Part shown: piece after piece, positions 17,188 through 26,677 of the stretch
Position numbering within the stretch: the stretch's first letter is position 1
Layout of the letters: each line of letters begins with the position of its first letter
NCBI GenBank assembly: GCA_963832355.1
Contig: CAWHTX010000017.1
Span: 62,001-126,000 of the forward strand
Direction: 5' to 3'
Origin: DATFVA01 sp963832355
GTDB taxonomy: Bacteria; Bacteroidota; Ignavibacteria; Ignavibacteriales; Ignavibacteriaceae
Length of the DNA: 64,000 bases
Notes under the pieces: model-generated
What the model saw: only the letters and a program-made list of their open reading frames with translations
What the model was told of the DNA's origin: nothing
Databases searched by the model: none
Made by a program: the position numbers and the translations under genes

Positions 17188-18171
17188 TTGGATATTTCTG
17201 CTCTTAATGAAAAAATCAAACAGGAAAGCGCATTTATTGATCTGCTGATGAGTGAGATCGGCAAGGTGATCGTGGGACAAAAAGCAATGGTTGAGAGATT
17301 AATTGTAGGTCTCCTCGGTAACGGGCATATACTGCTTGAAGGCGTACCGGGACTTGCGAAAACTCTGGCCATTAAGTCGCTCTCTGCCGCGATGAAAGCT
17401 AAGTTTCAGCGTATACAGTTTACACCCGACCTGCTGCCTGCCGATCTTGTAGGAACAATGATCTACAATCAGAAGGAAGGTAACTTCTTCATCCGCAAAG
17501 GTCCTCTCTTTGCAAATTTCATCCTTGCGGATGAGATTAACCGTGCGCCCGCCAAAGTACAGAGTGCGCTGCTTGAGGCTATGCAGGAACGCCAGGTTAC
17601 GATTGGTGAGGAAACATTCTATCTTGAGGAACCTTTCCTGGTACTTGCAACCCAGAACCCGATCGAGCAGGAAGGAACATATCCGCTGCCCGAAGCACAG
17701 GTCGACCGTTTTATGCTGAAGGTTAAGATATCGTATCCTTCACGCGATGAAGAATTAAAAATTATGCGCAATAATGTAAACCTTGTTGAGGATAAGATAA
17801 ACCCGGTTATTTCACCCGAGGAAATTCTTAAGGCCAGGAACCTTGTTCACGATGTCTACGTTGACGAGAAGATTGAGAAATATATTCTTGATATCGTATT
17901 TGCAACACGTTCACCGAAGGAATTCGGACTGAGTAATCTCACGGATCTCATCTCTTACGGCGGGTCACCGCGTGCAACTATTAATCTTGCACTGGGTGCA
18001 AAGGCTATGGCTTTTATTAAAAGAAGAGGATATGTGATACCGGAAGATGTCCGTGCCATATGTCTCGATGTTATGAGACACAGAGTTGCGGTTACATATG
18101 AGGCTGAAGCCGAGGAGATCACCCCTGAATATATAATACAGGAAATCCTGAATAAGATCGAAGTGCCGTAA
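17188..18171 (+). CDS. MoxR-family AAA+ ATPase
   Basis: 327 residues from TTG 17188 (GAGG RBS just upstream). Walker A GVPGLAKT (about residues 51-58), Walker B ILADEINRAP (about 112-121), then sensor regions (VLATQNPIEQEGTYPLPEAQVDRFM) and a helical lid. MoxR ATPases act as chaperones that load metals or mature VWA-domain partners. First gene of an eight-gene operon ending with batE, the classical context for a BatA/BatB partner ATPase. Confidence 0.92.
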   Translation: MDISALNEKIKQESAFIDLLMSEIGKVIVGQKAMVERLIVGLLGNGHILLEGVPGLAKTLAIKSLSAAMKAKFQRIQFTPDLLPADLVGTMIYNQKEGNFFIRKGPLFANFILADEINRAPAKVQSALLEAMQERQVTIGEETFYLEEPFLVLATQNPIEQEGTYPLPEAQVDRFMLKVKISYPSRDEELKIMRNNVNLVEDKINPVISPEEILKARNLVHDVYVDEKIEKYILDIVFATRSPKEFGLSNLTDLISYGGSPRATINLALGAKAMAFIKRRGYVIPEDVRAICLDVMRHRVAVTYEAEAEEITPEYIIQEILNKIEVP

Positions 18172-18216
18172 CAATTAAACAATTAAGCAATTAAACAGTT
18201 TAACAATTGAGACTCA
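18172..18216. repeat. CAATTAA-iterated spacer
   Basis: The 45-bp gap between moxR and the DUF58 gene is made largely of repeated (A)CAATTAA units with slight variants. A similar spacer occurs at 21025-21063 in the same operon. Otherwise this operon has overlapping or abutting genes. Confidence 0.55.
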
Positions 18217-19092
18217 GTGTTAACTAAAGAACTACTTAAACAGGTAAGACAGATTGAGATAAGGACGAAGGGACTTGTAAACCAGGTCTTCTCCGGTGAA
18301 TACCATTCGGTGTTTAAGGGAAGAGGAATGGAATTCTCGGAGGTCCGTGAATATCAGTTCGGAGACGATATAAGGAATATCGACTGGAATGTTACCGCAA
18401 GGTTTGGTCATCCTTTCATTAAGATTTTCGAAGAGGAACGCGAACTAACGGTGATGATGATGGTTGATCTCAGCGGGTCCCTCATCTTCGGTACAGTGGA
18501 GAAAACCAAGCAGCAGGTCGCTGCTGAGCTCAGCGCTATCCTCGCTTTTTCTGCTTTGAAGAATAATGATAAAGTCGGGTTGATCCTGTTTACCGATAAA
18601 ATTGAAAAGTTTGTCCCGCCGCGAAAGGGAAGAAGTCATGTCCTCCGTATTATTCGTGAGGTGCTTTCTTTCGAACCGGAAGGAAAAACCACGAACCTGA
18701 AAGCCGCCCTGGAATACCTGAACAGCACGATCAAAAAAAGAAGTATCGTTTTTCTGCTGTCGGATTTTATGGATTCAGGTTATGAAAAGATCCTTCGCAT
18801 TATCGGGAAGAAACACGACCTTATCGGCGTTGTACTGAATGATAAGCGTGAGAACGAGATACCAAAAATGGGACTAATAAAATTCACAGATGCAGAAACC
18901 GGTGAGGAACGTTGGGTAGATACCAGCAGTATAAAAGTCCAGAACCGACTTAGACAGGTCAGAGAAAAGATGATCCGGCAGAGAAAGTCGCTCTTTATTT
19001 CAAGCAGACTGGACAGCATAGAGGTGCAGACCGGTGATGATTACGTCAAACCTCTTGTTCAATTCTTCAGATTACGTGAGAGAAGATGGTAA
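18217..19092 (+). CDS. DUF58 domain protein (Bat operon)
   Basis: 291 residues, GTG start at 18217. Contains the DUF58 signature (GRGMEFSEVREYQFGDDIRNIDWNVTARFG, about residues 31-60, quoted only in part here as family hallmark) and a VWA-like fold whose metal-site sequence is MVDLSGSL (about 87-94), with Asp and Ser ligands present. DUF58 proteins sit between MoxR and the Bat VWA proteins in many aerobic and aerotolerant bacteria; the biochemical role is not settled. Overlaps the next gene by 7 nt. Confidence 0.88.
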   Translation: MLTKELLKQVRQIEIRTKGLVNQVFSGEYHSVFKGRGMEFSEVREYQFGDDIRNIDWNVTARFGHPFIKIFEEERELTVMMMVDLSGSLIFGTVEKTKQQVAAELSAILAFSALKNNDKVGLILFTDKIEKFVPPRKGRSHVLRIIREVLSFEPEGKTTNLKAALEYLNSTIKKRSIVFLLSDFMDSGYEKILRIIGKKHDLIGVVLNDKRENEIPKMGLIKFTDAETGEERWVDTSSIKVQNRLRQVREKMIRQRKSLFISSRLDSIEVQTGDDYVKPLVQFFRLRERRW

Positions 19093-20036
19093 ACAGATTT
19101 TTTAGTGTTCTGATTTTTATTTCCGTACTGACAGGATTCTCTTCCGCGCAGAATATATCTGTGAGTGCTTCAACCGATACAAGTGCATATCAGATCGGCG
19201 ATTACATTCATTACACGATACAGGTAAAAGTCCGTCCCGATCTCATAGTAAGCGGACCCGCTGTTAGCGATACTCTCGCAGGTATGGAACTGATAAGTCA
19301 GCAGCCTCCTCAAAAAGAGGAGAGTAACGGTAAACAGGTAATAACCTACAGCTATACTTTCTCAAAGTATGATTCATCGGATGTTACTGTTCCTCCTGTG
19401 CCCGTCTACTACAGGGCAAAAGAGGACACCGTATCCAGGGTCATCACCACGAATGAAGTTTATTTTACTGTCCGCCCCTTAAAAGTAAATCCTGAAGGCG
19501 GGATAAAAGACGTAAAGGAACCCCTTAAAATTCCTCTCGACTGGCGCTGGATTGCTTTATGGATTTTGATCGGACTTATTATACTGGCAGCCGCATATTA
19601 TTTTTATAAGAGATATCAGAGACGGAAAGCAGAATACGTTCCCGAAAAAGTTATTATAAAAACTCCGCCTCATATTACAGCGATGAAATCACTCCGGGCG
19701 TTGAGCGAGAAACAGTTATGGCAGAAGGGAATGGTAAAAGAATATCATTCAGAGATCACCGAGATCATAAGAAGGTATTTTGAAGAAAGATTTAATCTGC
19801 CGGCGCTTGAAATGACCTCCGGCGAAGCCGTTGATGAATTGCGGAAAAGAGCAGGAACCGAGAAAATAATAACAGACACAGAGAATTTTTTAAGTAATGC
19901 AGATATGGTAAAGTTTGCAAAGTATCAGCCGATGGCATCAGTGAATGAAGAAATGATGAGGCAGGCAGAAGATATAGTAAAGAAAACGAAATCAGGTTCC
20001 GATGAATCAGTGACCGAGGTGGTTGAAAATGTTTAA
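19086..20036 (+). CDS. BatD-like/DUF4381-like membrane protein
   Basis: 316 residues: signal peptide ending in SSAQ, periplasmic beta-rich domain (about 20-145, resembling the BatD oxygen-tolerance fold), a transmembrane helix (WIALWILIGLIILAAAYYFY, about 156-175), then a cytosolic helical domain with the pattern found in DUF4381/BatD tails (MVKEYHSEITEIIRRYFEERF). It occupies the position between DUF58 and BatA where Bacteroidota carry this type of gene. Start codon ATG overlaps the DUF58 stop; its own 3' end overlaps batA by a few bases. Confidence 0.75.
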   Translation: MVNRFFSVLIFISVLTGFSSAQNISVSASTDTSAYQIGDYIHYTIQVKVRPDLIVSGPAVSDTLAGMELISQQPPQKEESNGKQVITYSYTFSKYDSSDVTVPPVPVYYRAKEDTVSRVITTNEVYFTVRPLKVNPEGGIKDVKEPLKIPLDWRWIALWILIGLIILAAAYYFYKRYQRRKAEYVPEKVIIKTPPHITAMKSLRALSEKQLWQKGMVKEYHSEITEIIRRYFEERFNLPALEMTSGEAVDELRKRAGTEKIITDTENFLSNADMVKFAKYQPMASVNEEMMRQAEDIVKKTKSGSDESVTEVVENV

Positions 20037-21024
20037 GGATATAACATTTGCATATCCCTGGATTTTATCCTTTCTGGTCGTAATACCTGTTATGATCGCA
20101 TGGTATTTCTGGAAAGGTTACAAAAGGCAGCCTTCGGTTAAATACTCATCGCTCGGATTCCTTAAGGGATTTGCCCCTACTTTCAGAGAGAGACTGAGGC
20201 ATGTTCCGTTTATACTGAGACTTCTGGCAATTGCTCTTTTTATAGTTGCTCTTGCCCGGCCCCAGACCTTTTCGTCCGGTGAAAATATCTACACCGAAGG
20301 GATCGATATAGCGATGGTTCTTGATATCTCCGGAAGTATGCTTGCTGAGGATCTGAAGCCGAACAGACTGGAAGCTGCAAAAGAGGTGATTGATAATTTT
20401 ATTAAAGGCAGGACGTCAGATAGAATAGGACTGGTTGTTTTTGCACGCGATGCCTTTACTCAGTGTCCTTTGACAGTTGATTACCCTGTTCTGCGCAACC
20501 TGCTGGGTCAGATTAAGAGTGGAATGATTGAGGACGGTACTGCCATCGGAAATGCTATTGCCAACGGGGTGAACAGACTGAAGGACAGCGACGCAAAAAG
20601 CAAAATAATAATACTGCTCACTGACGGGGTGAATAATGCCGGCGAGGTAGACCCTGTATCCGCTGCTGAAATAGCCAAAACTTTTGGAATAAGAATATAC
20701 ACTATTGGTGTCGGGACAAGAGGAAATGCTCCTTTCCCGGTACAGACACCTTTCGGTATCAGGTACCAGATGGCTCCTGTTGAAATTGATGAAGCAGTCC
20801 TTCAGAAAATCGCATCAATTACCGACGGGCAGTACTTCAGAGCAACAGACAACAGAACCCTTGAAGATATTTATAATAAAATAGATAAGCTTGAAAAAAC
20901 AAGAGTCGAGATTACTTCATACAGAAATGCTAAGGAACTGTTTTACGGCTGGCTTGGCGGCGGTATCTTCCTTCTATTCCTCGAGGTATCGCTGTCACGC
21001 ACAGTCTTAAGAAAGATTCCATAA
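20029..21024 (+). CDS. batA: BatA-like VWA-domain membrane protein
   Basis: 331 residues from ATG 20029; a TTG two codons upstream is possible, but ATG gives better spacing from GAGG. Two N-terminal hydrophobic helices flank a short loop (FAYPWILSFLVVIPVMIAWYF, then RLLAIALFIVALA), a VWA domain contains a complete MIDAS (DISGSM at about 100-105; later T and D ligands in LLTDGVNNAG), and one C-terminal helix follows. BatA/BatB pairs form membrane complexes linked to oxygen or stress tolerance. Confidence 0.88.
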   Translation: MFKDITFAYPWILSFLVVIPVMIAWYFWKGYKRQPSVKYSSLGFLKGFAPTFRERLRHVPFILRLLAIALFIVALARPQTFSSGENIYTEGIDIAMVLDISGSMLAEDLKPNRLEAAKEVIDNFIKGRTSDRIGLVVFARDAFTQCPLTVDYPVLRNLLGQIKSGMIEDGTAIGNAIANGVNRLKDSDAKSKIIILLTDGVNNAGEVDPVSAAEIAKTFGIRIYTIGVGTRGNAPFPVQTPFGIRYQMAPVEIDEAVLQKIASITDGQYFRATDNRTLEDIYNKIDKLEKTRVEITSYRNAKELFYGWLGGGIFLLFLEVSLSRTVLRKIP

Positions 21025-21063
21025 GTGACAATTAATAATTAACAATGAATAATTAAGAATTTA
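21025..21063. repeat. AATTAA-rich iterated spacer between batA and batB
   Basis: 39-bp gap made of near-repeats of (A)CAATTAAT/AATTAA. Composition and period resemble the spacer at 18172-18216. It has no strong Shine-Dalgarno; it may be a remnant of a duplicated short repeat. Confidence 0.5.
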
Positions 21064-22113
21064 ATGTTTAGGTTTGCTCATCCGGAATATTTGAACGCAC
21101 TTTATGCGATACCTGTGCTGGTACTGCTTTTCTGGTACCTGAACAGGAACCGTAAAAGGCTGCTTGAGAAATTTGCCGACAGGAAGCTCCACCGGGTGCT
21201 TTTCCCTGATTTCAGCATGATAAAGAACTGGTTCAAGATCGGCCTGGTGCTGTTCGCACTTGTACTGCTGATCTTCGCCGCTGCAAATCCTCAGGTGGGT
21301 ACCAGGGTTGAGCAGGTTAAACAGTCGGGAATTGATGTATTCATTGCACTGGATGTCTCAAGAAGTATGCTGGCACAGGATATCAAACCCGACAGACTTG
21401 ACCAGGCAAAGTACCAGATATCAACTTTGATAAATAAACTGAGGGGCGACAGGATAGGTCTGATAATTTTTGCGGGAGATGCTTTTGTACAGTTTCCCCT
21501 TACAACCGATTACTCCGCCGCAAATCTCTTCCTTTCGGCTGTAGATGTTAACTCGGTGCCTCAGCAGGGTACGGCTATCGCATCTGCTATCAACCTTGCC
21601 ACAAAATCATTTGATTACAAATCCAGCACCCAGAAAGTTATTGTGATTATCACTGATGGAGAAGACCATGAAGGCGACATTATGCAGGCAGTTGACGGTG
21701 CGAGAGAGAAGGGAATAAAGATTTATACAATAGGTCTTGGATCACCAACCGGAGTTCCGATCCCTGTTTATAATGCACAGGGCCAGCAGGTAGATTACAA
21801 AAAAGATGAAAACGGAAATATTGTACTCACAAAACTGGATGATACAACCTTAAAACAGATAGCCTCGGCAGGCGACGGGAAATATTTCCAGGCAACTACG
21901 TATGATGATTACCTCGACAGGATTTACAGCGACCTTTCATCATTGGAGAAAAGTGAGTTCGGTGTCAGGAAGGTTACTGATTACGAAGACAGGTTTTACT
22001 ATTTTTTAGCTCCGGCTATTATTCTGCTTGTGCTGGAATTTTTTATATCAGACAGAAGATCGCTGCTATTTGACAAGCTTAACAGAAAATTAGGAATAGA
22101 GCAGAAAGTTTAA
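21064..22113 (+). CDS. batB: BatB-like VWA-domain membrane protein
   Basis: 349 residues. Same layout as BatA: two N-terminal helices (YLNALYAIPVLVLLFWYL; IGLVLFALVLLIFAAANP), a VWA domain with MIDAS DVSRSM (about 97-102) and IITDGEDHEGD, then a C-terminal helix (YYFLAPAIILLVLEFFI). Paralogue of the preceding gene; the pair is characteristic of Bat operons. Begins after the AATTAA spacer and ends 2 nt before batC. Confidence 0.88.
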   Translation: MFRFAHPEYLNALYAIPVLVLLFWYLNRNRKRLLEKFADRKLHRVLFPDFSMIKNWFKIGLVLFALVLLIFAAANPQVGTRVEQVKQSGIDVFIALDVSRSMLAQDIKPDRLDQAKYQISTLINKLRGDRIGLIIFAGDAFVQFPLTTDYSAANLFLSAVDVNSVPQQGTAIASAINLATKSFDYKSSTQKVIVIITDGEDHEGDIMQAVDGAREKGIKIYTIGLGSPTGVPIPVYNAQGQQVDYKKDENGNIVLTKLDDTTLKQIASAGDGKYFQATTYDDYLDRIYSDLSSLEKSEFGVRKVTDYEDRFYYFLAPAIILLVLEFFISDRRSLLFDKLNRKLGIEQKV

Positions 22114-22115
22114 AT

Positions 22116-22865
22116 ATGAAAATGATGATAATAATATTCAGCTGCTTACTTACATTTTCAGCCTTAAGTGTTCTGCAGGCTCAGAGTCTCCGCAGTCTTA
22201 ATAACAACGGGGTTGAGAAATATAAAGATAAGAAGTTTGCTGACGCGGAGGTTAACTTCAAAAAGGGACTGGATAAAGAACCCGCAAACTTTATCACTAA
22301 CTTCAATCTCGGTGATGCTTACTATCAGCAGCAAAGATACGACGAAGCTTTGAATTCATACAAGGCTGCACTTTCACAGGCAAAAACCAAAAATGAAAAG
22401 GCTAAAGTGTATCATAATATCGGCAACTCGCTGCTCAAGTCGAAACAGATTAAAGAAAGTATTGAAGCCTACAAGAATTCGCTTAAGCTGAATCCTAACG
22501 ATGAAGAAACAAAATATAATTTATCGTATGCGCTTGACCTGCTGAAAAATCAGAAGAATCAGCAGAAACAAAATCAGGATAAGAACCAGCAGAACAAGGA
22601 TCAGAACAAGAACCAGCAGCAGAATAAGGACCAGCAGAAGAAAGATCAACAGGATAAGCAAAATCAGCAGAACCAGCAAAATAAAGATCAGAACAAGAAC
22701 CAGGAAGCTAAGCAGGATGCAACACAGCAGAAACAGCAGCAGAATAAGATATCCAAAAAAGAAGCTGAAAGGATACTGCAGGCTTTGAAGAATAATGAAA
22801 AAGATCTTCAGAAGAAATTAAGGAAAATGAAAGGCAAACCGATTAAAACTGATAAAGACTGGTAA
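22116..22865 (+). CDS. batC: BatC-like TPR protein with Gln/Lys/Asn-rich tail
   Basis: 249 residues: signal peptide (ends LQAQ), about three TPRs (residues 28-145; NNNGVEKYKDKKFADAEVNF and YHNIGNSLLKSKQIKESIEA), then 60-70 residues of nearly pure Gln, Lys, Asn and Asp, and a short helical end (KKEAERILQALKNNEKDLQKKLR). The low-complexity tail is typical of BatC. Probably periplasmic and a scaffold for BatA/B/D. Confidence 0.83.
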   Translation: MKMMIIIFSCLLTFSALSVLQAQSLRSLNNNGVEKYKDKKFADAEVNFKKGLDKEPANFITNFNLGDAYYQQQRYDEALNSYKAALSQAKTKNEKAKVYHNIGNSLLKSKQIKESIEAYKNSLKLNPNDEETKYNLSYALDLLKNQKNQQKQNQDKNQQNKDQNKNQQQNKDQQKKDQQDKQNQQNQQNKDQNKNQEAKQDATQQKQQQNKISKKEAERILQALKNNEKDLQKKLRKMKGKPIKTDKDW

Positions 22866-22876
22866 TTCATTTTGAA

Positions 22877-24718
22877 ATGAAAAGATCTTTCGCATACATA
22901 TTATTAACAATTCTTTTGATTACTCCGGCAGTTATTGCGCAGTCGTTTACCGCATCGGTGGGTAATACAACTGTGGGACTAAATGACCGTTTCCAGGTGA
23001 CTTTTACCTTCGAAGGAAATGATATAAACAGTCTAAGCGGATTTAATGCTCCTGATTTTGCAGGCTTCATGGTATTAAGCGGACCTAACCAGTCAACCAG
23101 TATGCAGATAATCAACGGAGCTGTTTCGGCATCGCTTTCTTATACATTTTATCTGCAGCCGAGGAATTTAGGCAGGTACACTATCGGAAGTGCAACCATA
23201 AAGTATAAAGGCACACCGTATAAGACCGATCCTATCACTATCCAGGTTGAAAAAGGTTCATCAAATTCCGCTACGCAGCAGAATAGTAATCAGAATTCAT
23301 CCGGAATCAGTAACGATGAAATAGCTCAGAATGTTTTTGTAAGAGCAACTGCTGACAAACATAAGGCTTATATGGGCGAACAGGTTACAGTCACTTATAA
23401 GCTGTACACCCGGTTAAACATTGCATCCCAGATGTCAATCAGTAAACTTCCGCAATATCCCGGGTTCTGGGCAGAGGAACTGGAAACTCCCGGTAACATT
23501 TCTTTTACAATTGAAACCTACCAGGGAAAGAAATATAAAGTTGGAGTACTTAAAAAGGTGGCACTGTTCCCGACACAAACCGGCGAGCTTAATGTTACTC
23601 CTTTCGAACTCGATGTTCCTGTGCAGGTTCAGAAAAAAAGAAGGAGCAATAATGTCTTCGATGATTTCTTTAATGATCCTTTTTTCGGAATAGGACAGAC
23701 AATCGATTTTACTGCAAAATCTAACTCACTTAAAATTAAAGTCCAGCCTCTGCCCTCGGCTAACGTACCAGATTCATTTAACGGTGCGGTCGGGGATTTC
23801 TCAATGGATTCACAGATCGATAAGAGATCTACAAAGACTAATGAACCTGTAACGATGAAGCTTACAATAAGCGGCACCGGGAACATAAGTCTGCTGGATA
23901 TGCCCAAAGTAAATCTTCCGGCAGGGTTCGAACAATATGAGCCGAAGGTGAATGAACAGGTTAACAGGACCGGAAGAATATCCGGAAAGAAAACAGCCGA
24001 ATATCTGATTGTTCCGCGTGATGCAGGAAAGAAGGAAATACCTCCGGTAAAGTTTTCCTATTATGATATAAATAAAAAATCTTATATCACGCTCAGTACT
24101 CCAGCCTACTCTCTTAATGTAGAGCAGGGTACAAGTACTAATTCACAGGAATACGCCGGCAAAGAAGATGTTAAAATGCTTGGAGAAGATATACGTTACA
24201 TTAAAACAGATACCGAATCACTTCACAGAACGGGGGGCTTCATATTAAACAGCTTTGGATTCTGGGTCGCAGTGGGATTTCCCTTTATACTCGGGTTCGG
24301 GCTGGTTGTATGGAGAAGGCGGGAGGACAAACTTGCAGGCAATGTCCAGCTTATGCGGTATCAAAGGGCACAGAAGGTTGCCAGAATACGGTTAAAAAAG
24401 GCAAAATCACTTATGGATTCAGGTGATCACAATGCTTTCTATTCTGAAATTTCGCTGGCTCTTTTCGGATACCTTGAAGACAAATTCCATATTCCCAAGT
24501 CGGAACTCAGTGTTGACAGAGCATCTTCCGAACTTCAGAAGAGAGGGCTGGATAGTGAGCTTATTGCCGAATTTGAGAGAGTCGCCAACAAATGTGAGTT
24601 CATACGTTTTGCCCCGAAGGAAAGTGAAACTGAGGCGGTTGCCGAAATGTATGATGAACTTTCACACGTAATTACCGAAATTGAAAAATCATTATCTCTT
24701 AAGAAAAATGCTGCGTAA
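22877..24718 (+). CDS. batD: BatD (oxygen-tolerance family) membrane protein
   Basis: 613 residues: signal peptide (LLITPAVIAQ), repeated periplasmic Ig-like domains (about 25-430), one transmembrane helix near 458-478 (FWVAVGFPFILGFGLVVW) and a cytosolic helical tail. Matches BatD/oxygen-tolerance proteins. Neighbours are batC upstream and batE downstream, the latter starting inside its last codons. Confidence 0.85.
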   Translation: MKRSFAYILLTILLITPAVIAQSFTASVGNTTVGLNDRFQVTFTFEGNDINSLSGFNAPDFAGFMVLSGPNQSTSMQIINGAVSASLSYTFYLQPRNLGRYTIGSATIKYKGTPYKTDPITIQVEKGSSNSATQQNSNQNSSGISNDEIAQNVFVRATADKHKAYMGEQVTVTYKLYTRLNIASQMSISKLPQYPGFWAEELETPGNISFTIETYQGKKYKVGVLKKVALFPTQTGELNVTPFELDVPVQVQKKRRSNNVFDDFFNDPFFGIGQTIDFTAKSNSLKIKVQPLPSANVPDSFNGAVGDFSMDSQIDKRSTKTNEPVTMKLTISGTGNISLLDMPKVNLPAGFEQYEPKVNEQVNRTGRISGKKTAEYLIVPRDAGKKEIPPVKFSYYDINKKSYITLSTPAYSLNVEQGTSTNSQEYAGKEDVKMLGEDIRYIKTDTESLHRTGGFILNSFGFWVAVGFPFILGFGLVVWRRREDKLAGNVQLMRYQRAQKVARIRLKKAKSLMDSGDHNAFYSEISLALFGYLEDKFHIPKSELSVDRASSELQKRGLDSELIAEFERVANKCEFIRFAPKESETEAVAEMYDELSHVITEIEKSLSLKKNAA

Positions 24719-25460
24719 GTTAATCATTTTATTTCTGTTTCTTGTCCCTGCTGTACTCAACGCCCAGCCCCAAAGTTTTATGGAACAGGGGAATGATTAT
24801 TATCAGAAGCAGCAGTATGATAAAGCTATACAGGCCTACGACAAAGTACTTAATGAGGGTTATGAAAGTGCGGAGTTATATTATAACCTCGGAAATGCAT
24901 ATTACCGGAAAGGAAACCTGGGGTATGCAATACTTAATTATGAAAGAGCATTGAAACTCTCTCCCGGCGACGACGATATCAGGCACAACCTCGCGCTGGC
25001 AAATTCAAGAACGATTGACAGAATAAATACGCTTCCCGAGTTTTTTATTTTCCAGTGGTGGGAAAGTTTTCTTGCATTATTAACTTTTTCAGGCTGGGTT
25101 TATTTGTCATATATCTTTTATCTGCTTTTGATAGGACTAATTATTTTCTACTTCTTTACCCGCCGGGGTGATTATCAAAGGATTGCATTCTTTACGGGTA
25201 TTGTTGTCCTGTTCCTGTTTGCAGTTACCATTGCAATCTCGGTTATCAAATATAACCGCGAGTACAATGTTAAGAACGGGGTAGTTGTGCAGCAGTCAGC
25301 TACCGCAAAACTTTCACCGGATCCTGACAGTAAGGACGCATTTGTGATCCATGAAGGACTGAAAGTTAAGATAGAAGATAAAGTCGATAACTACTACAGA
25401 ATACGTCTGCAGGACGGAAAACTGGGGTGGCTTCCGCAGGATGATTTAAGAATGATATAA
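24708..25460 (+). CDS. batE: BatE-like TPR and SH3-domain protein
   Basis: 250 residues from ATG 24708, which overlaps the batD end and starts with a clear signal peptide (MLRKLIILFLFLVPAVLNAQ); a start at 24681 would place nine polar residues before it. TPRs occupy about 22-100, two transmembrane helices about 130-185 (FSGWVYLSYIFYLLLIGLIIF; IVVLFLFAVTIAISVI), and a C-terminal SH3-type domain about 195-250 (VVVQQSATAKLSPDPDSKD, GLKVKIEDKVDNYYRI, GKLGWLPQDDL). Last gene of the operon. Confidence 0.82.
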   Translation: MLRKLIILFLFLVPAVLNAQPQSFMEQGNDYYQKQQYDKAIQAYDKVLNEGYESAELYYNLGNAYYRKGNLGYAILNYERALKLSPGDDDIRHNLALANSRTIDRINTLPEFFIFQWWESFLALLTFSGWVYLSYIFYLLLIGLIIFYFFTRRGDYQRIAFFTGIVVLFLFAVTIAISVIKYNREYNVKNGVVVQQSATAKLSPDPDSKDAFVIHEGLKVKIEDKVDNYYRIRLQDGKLGWLPQDDLRMI

Positions 25461-25541
25461 AACTTTATTTGATTAAAGCTTTTTGTATCTTATATCACGA
25501 GATGTGTTGAACTTAAATCCGGCTCTCCTTAGTTTACTTTA

Positions 25542-26675
25542 ATGAAATCAAAAAAATATAATAACATAAAGCTTGCTGTCAGCATCACGAAAAGCATTGT
25601 AAGCTTCATACTGATTGTTGCATTCGTTTATTCCCAGTTTAGTCTTGAGCTGGAGAACTTCCTTCGTTATTATATAAGTAATTCCTACTTTTTATTCCTG
25701 GCGTTTGTATTATTAACCGGTATGGCCGGTATCATACTTTTTTCCCCGGTCAATTATTACAAGGATTTTTACCTGGAGCATAAATACGGTTTATCCAACC
25801 AGACCTTCGGGAAATGGATATTCGAGAATTTAAAAGGACTTGTTGTTTCACTTATTATAGGCGTACCTGTACTTCTTATATTTTATTTTATTATGAACAA
25901 ATTCGGAGCACTATGGTGGCTGCCTTTTGCTGTAGTTTTGTTCATTATTTCGGTTGTTTTTGCCCGGCTGCTGCCTGTTATTGTTCTCCCGATCTTTTAT
26001 AAAATTACTCCCATCGAAGACGAAGACCTGAAATCAAGAATTACCAGGATCGCTGAGGATGCCGGGATAAAAGTTGAGAATGTTTTCAGGTTCAATATGA
26101 GCAAGAATACGAAGAAGGCGAATGCAGCTTTTACGGGACTGGGAAAATCAAAGAGAATACTCCTGGGAGATACCCTGCTGGATAATTACTCCCATGATGA
26201 AATAGAAACAGTGGTAGCTCATGAACTGGGTCATTATAAAAGAAATCATATTATTAAAAATATTATTATCGGAACCGCCGCAAGTTTCGGAACCCTTTTC
26301 CTAATCGCATACTTTTACAGCCTGTCAATCCATTGGTTTGGATTCACAAGACTGCAGGAAATCGCTGCTTTACCTATTCTTTCGGTATGGGCTATGCTTA
26401 TTGGCTTAATAGAAACTCCCTTAACCAATATCCTGTCAAGAAAATTTGAATATGAAGCCGATGAATATGCAGTATCCGTTACAGGAAAACCCTCAGCTTT
26501 CATTGCAACGCTTAATAAGCTCACCGATCAGAATCTGGCTGATAAAGACCCTCATCCTCTTGTAGAATGGTTTTTCTACAGCCATCCCTCCATATCCAAA
26601 AGGGTGAAGGCTATCAGGCAGTATGTAGTGCAGTATGATATCAGGGAAGATAATATTTCGCTTGAGGAGACCTAG
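25542..26675 (+). CDS. M48 family zinc metalloprotease (Ste24-like)
   Basis: 377 residues, about six transmembrane helices. Zinc-binding HEXXH is in VVAHELGHYKRNH (about 225-237); the third ligand Glu is in FEYEADEYA (about 304-312). The N-terminal half (YKDFYLEHKYGLSNQTFGKW) is typical of CAAX-prenyl-protease-1-like M48A peptidases. Bacterial members probably degrade or process membrane proteins. Its start lies 81 nt after batE, so it may be a separate unit; it is followed by plsC after 2 nt. Confidence 0.87.
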   Translation: MKSKKYNNIKLAVSITKSIVSFILIVAFVYSQFSLELENFLRYYISNSYFLFLAFVLLTGMAGIILFSPVNYYKDFYLEHKYGLSNQTFGKWIFENLKGLVVSLIIGVPVLLIFYFIMNKFGALWWLPFAVVLFIISVVFARLLPVIVLPIFYKITPIEDEDLKSRITRIAEDAGIKVENVFRFNMSKNTKKANAAFTGLGKSKRILLGDTLLDNYSHDEIETVVAHELGHYKRNHIIKNIIIGTAASFGTLFLIAYFYSLSIHWFGFTRLQEIAALPILSVWAMLIGLIETPLTNILSRKFEYEADEYAVSVTGKPSAFIATLNKLTDQNLADKDPHPLVEWFFYSHPSISKRVKAIRQYVVQYDIREDNISLEET

Positions 26676-26677
26676 GA

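Noticed and set aside
19086..20036. Second complete BatD
   Set aside because: Length and domain layout fit the shorter BatD-like/DUF4381-like gene that normally precedes batA, not full BatD.
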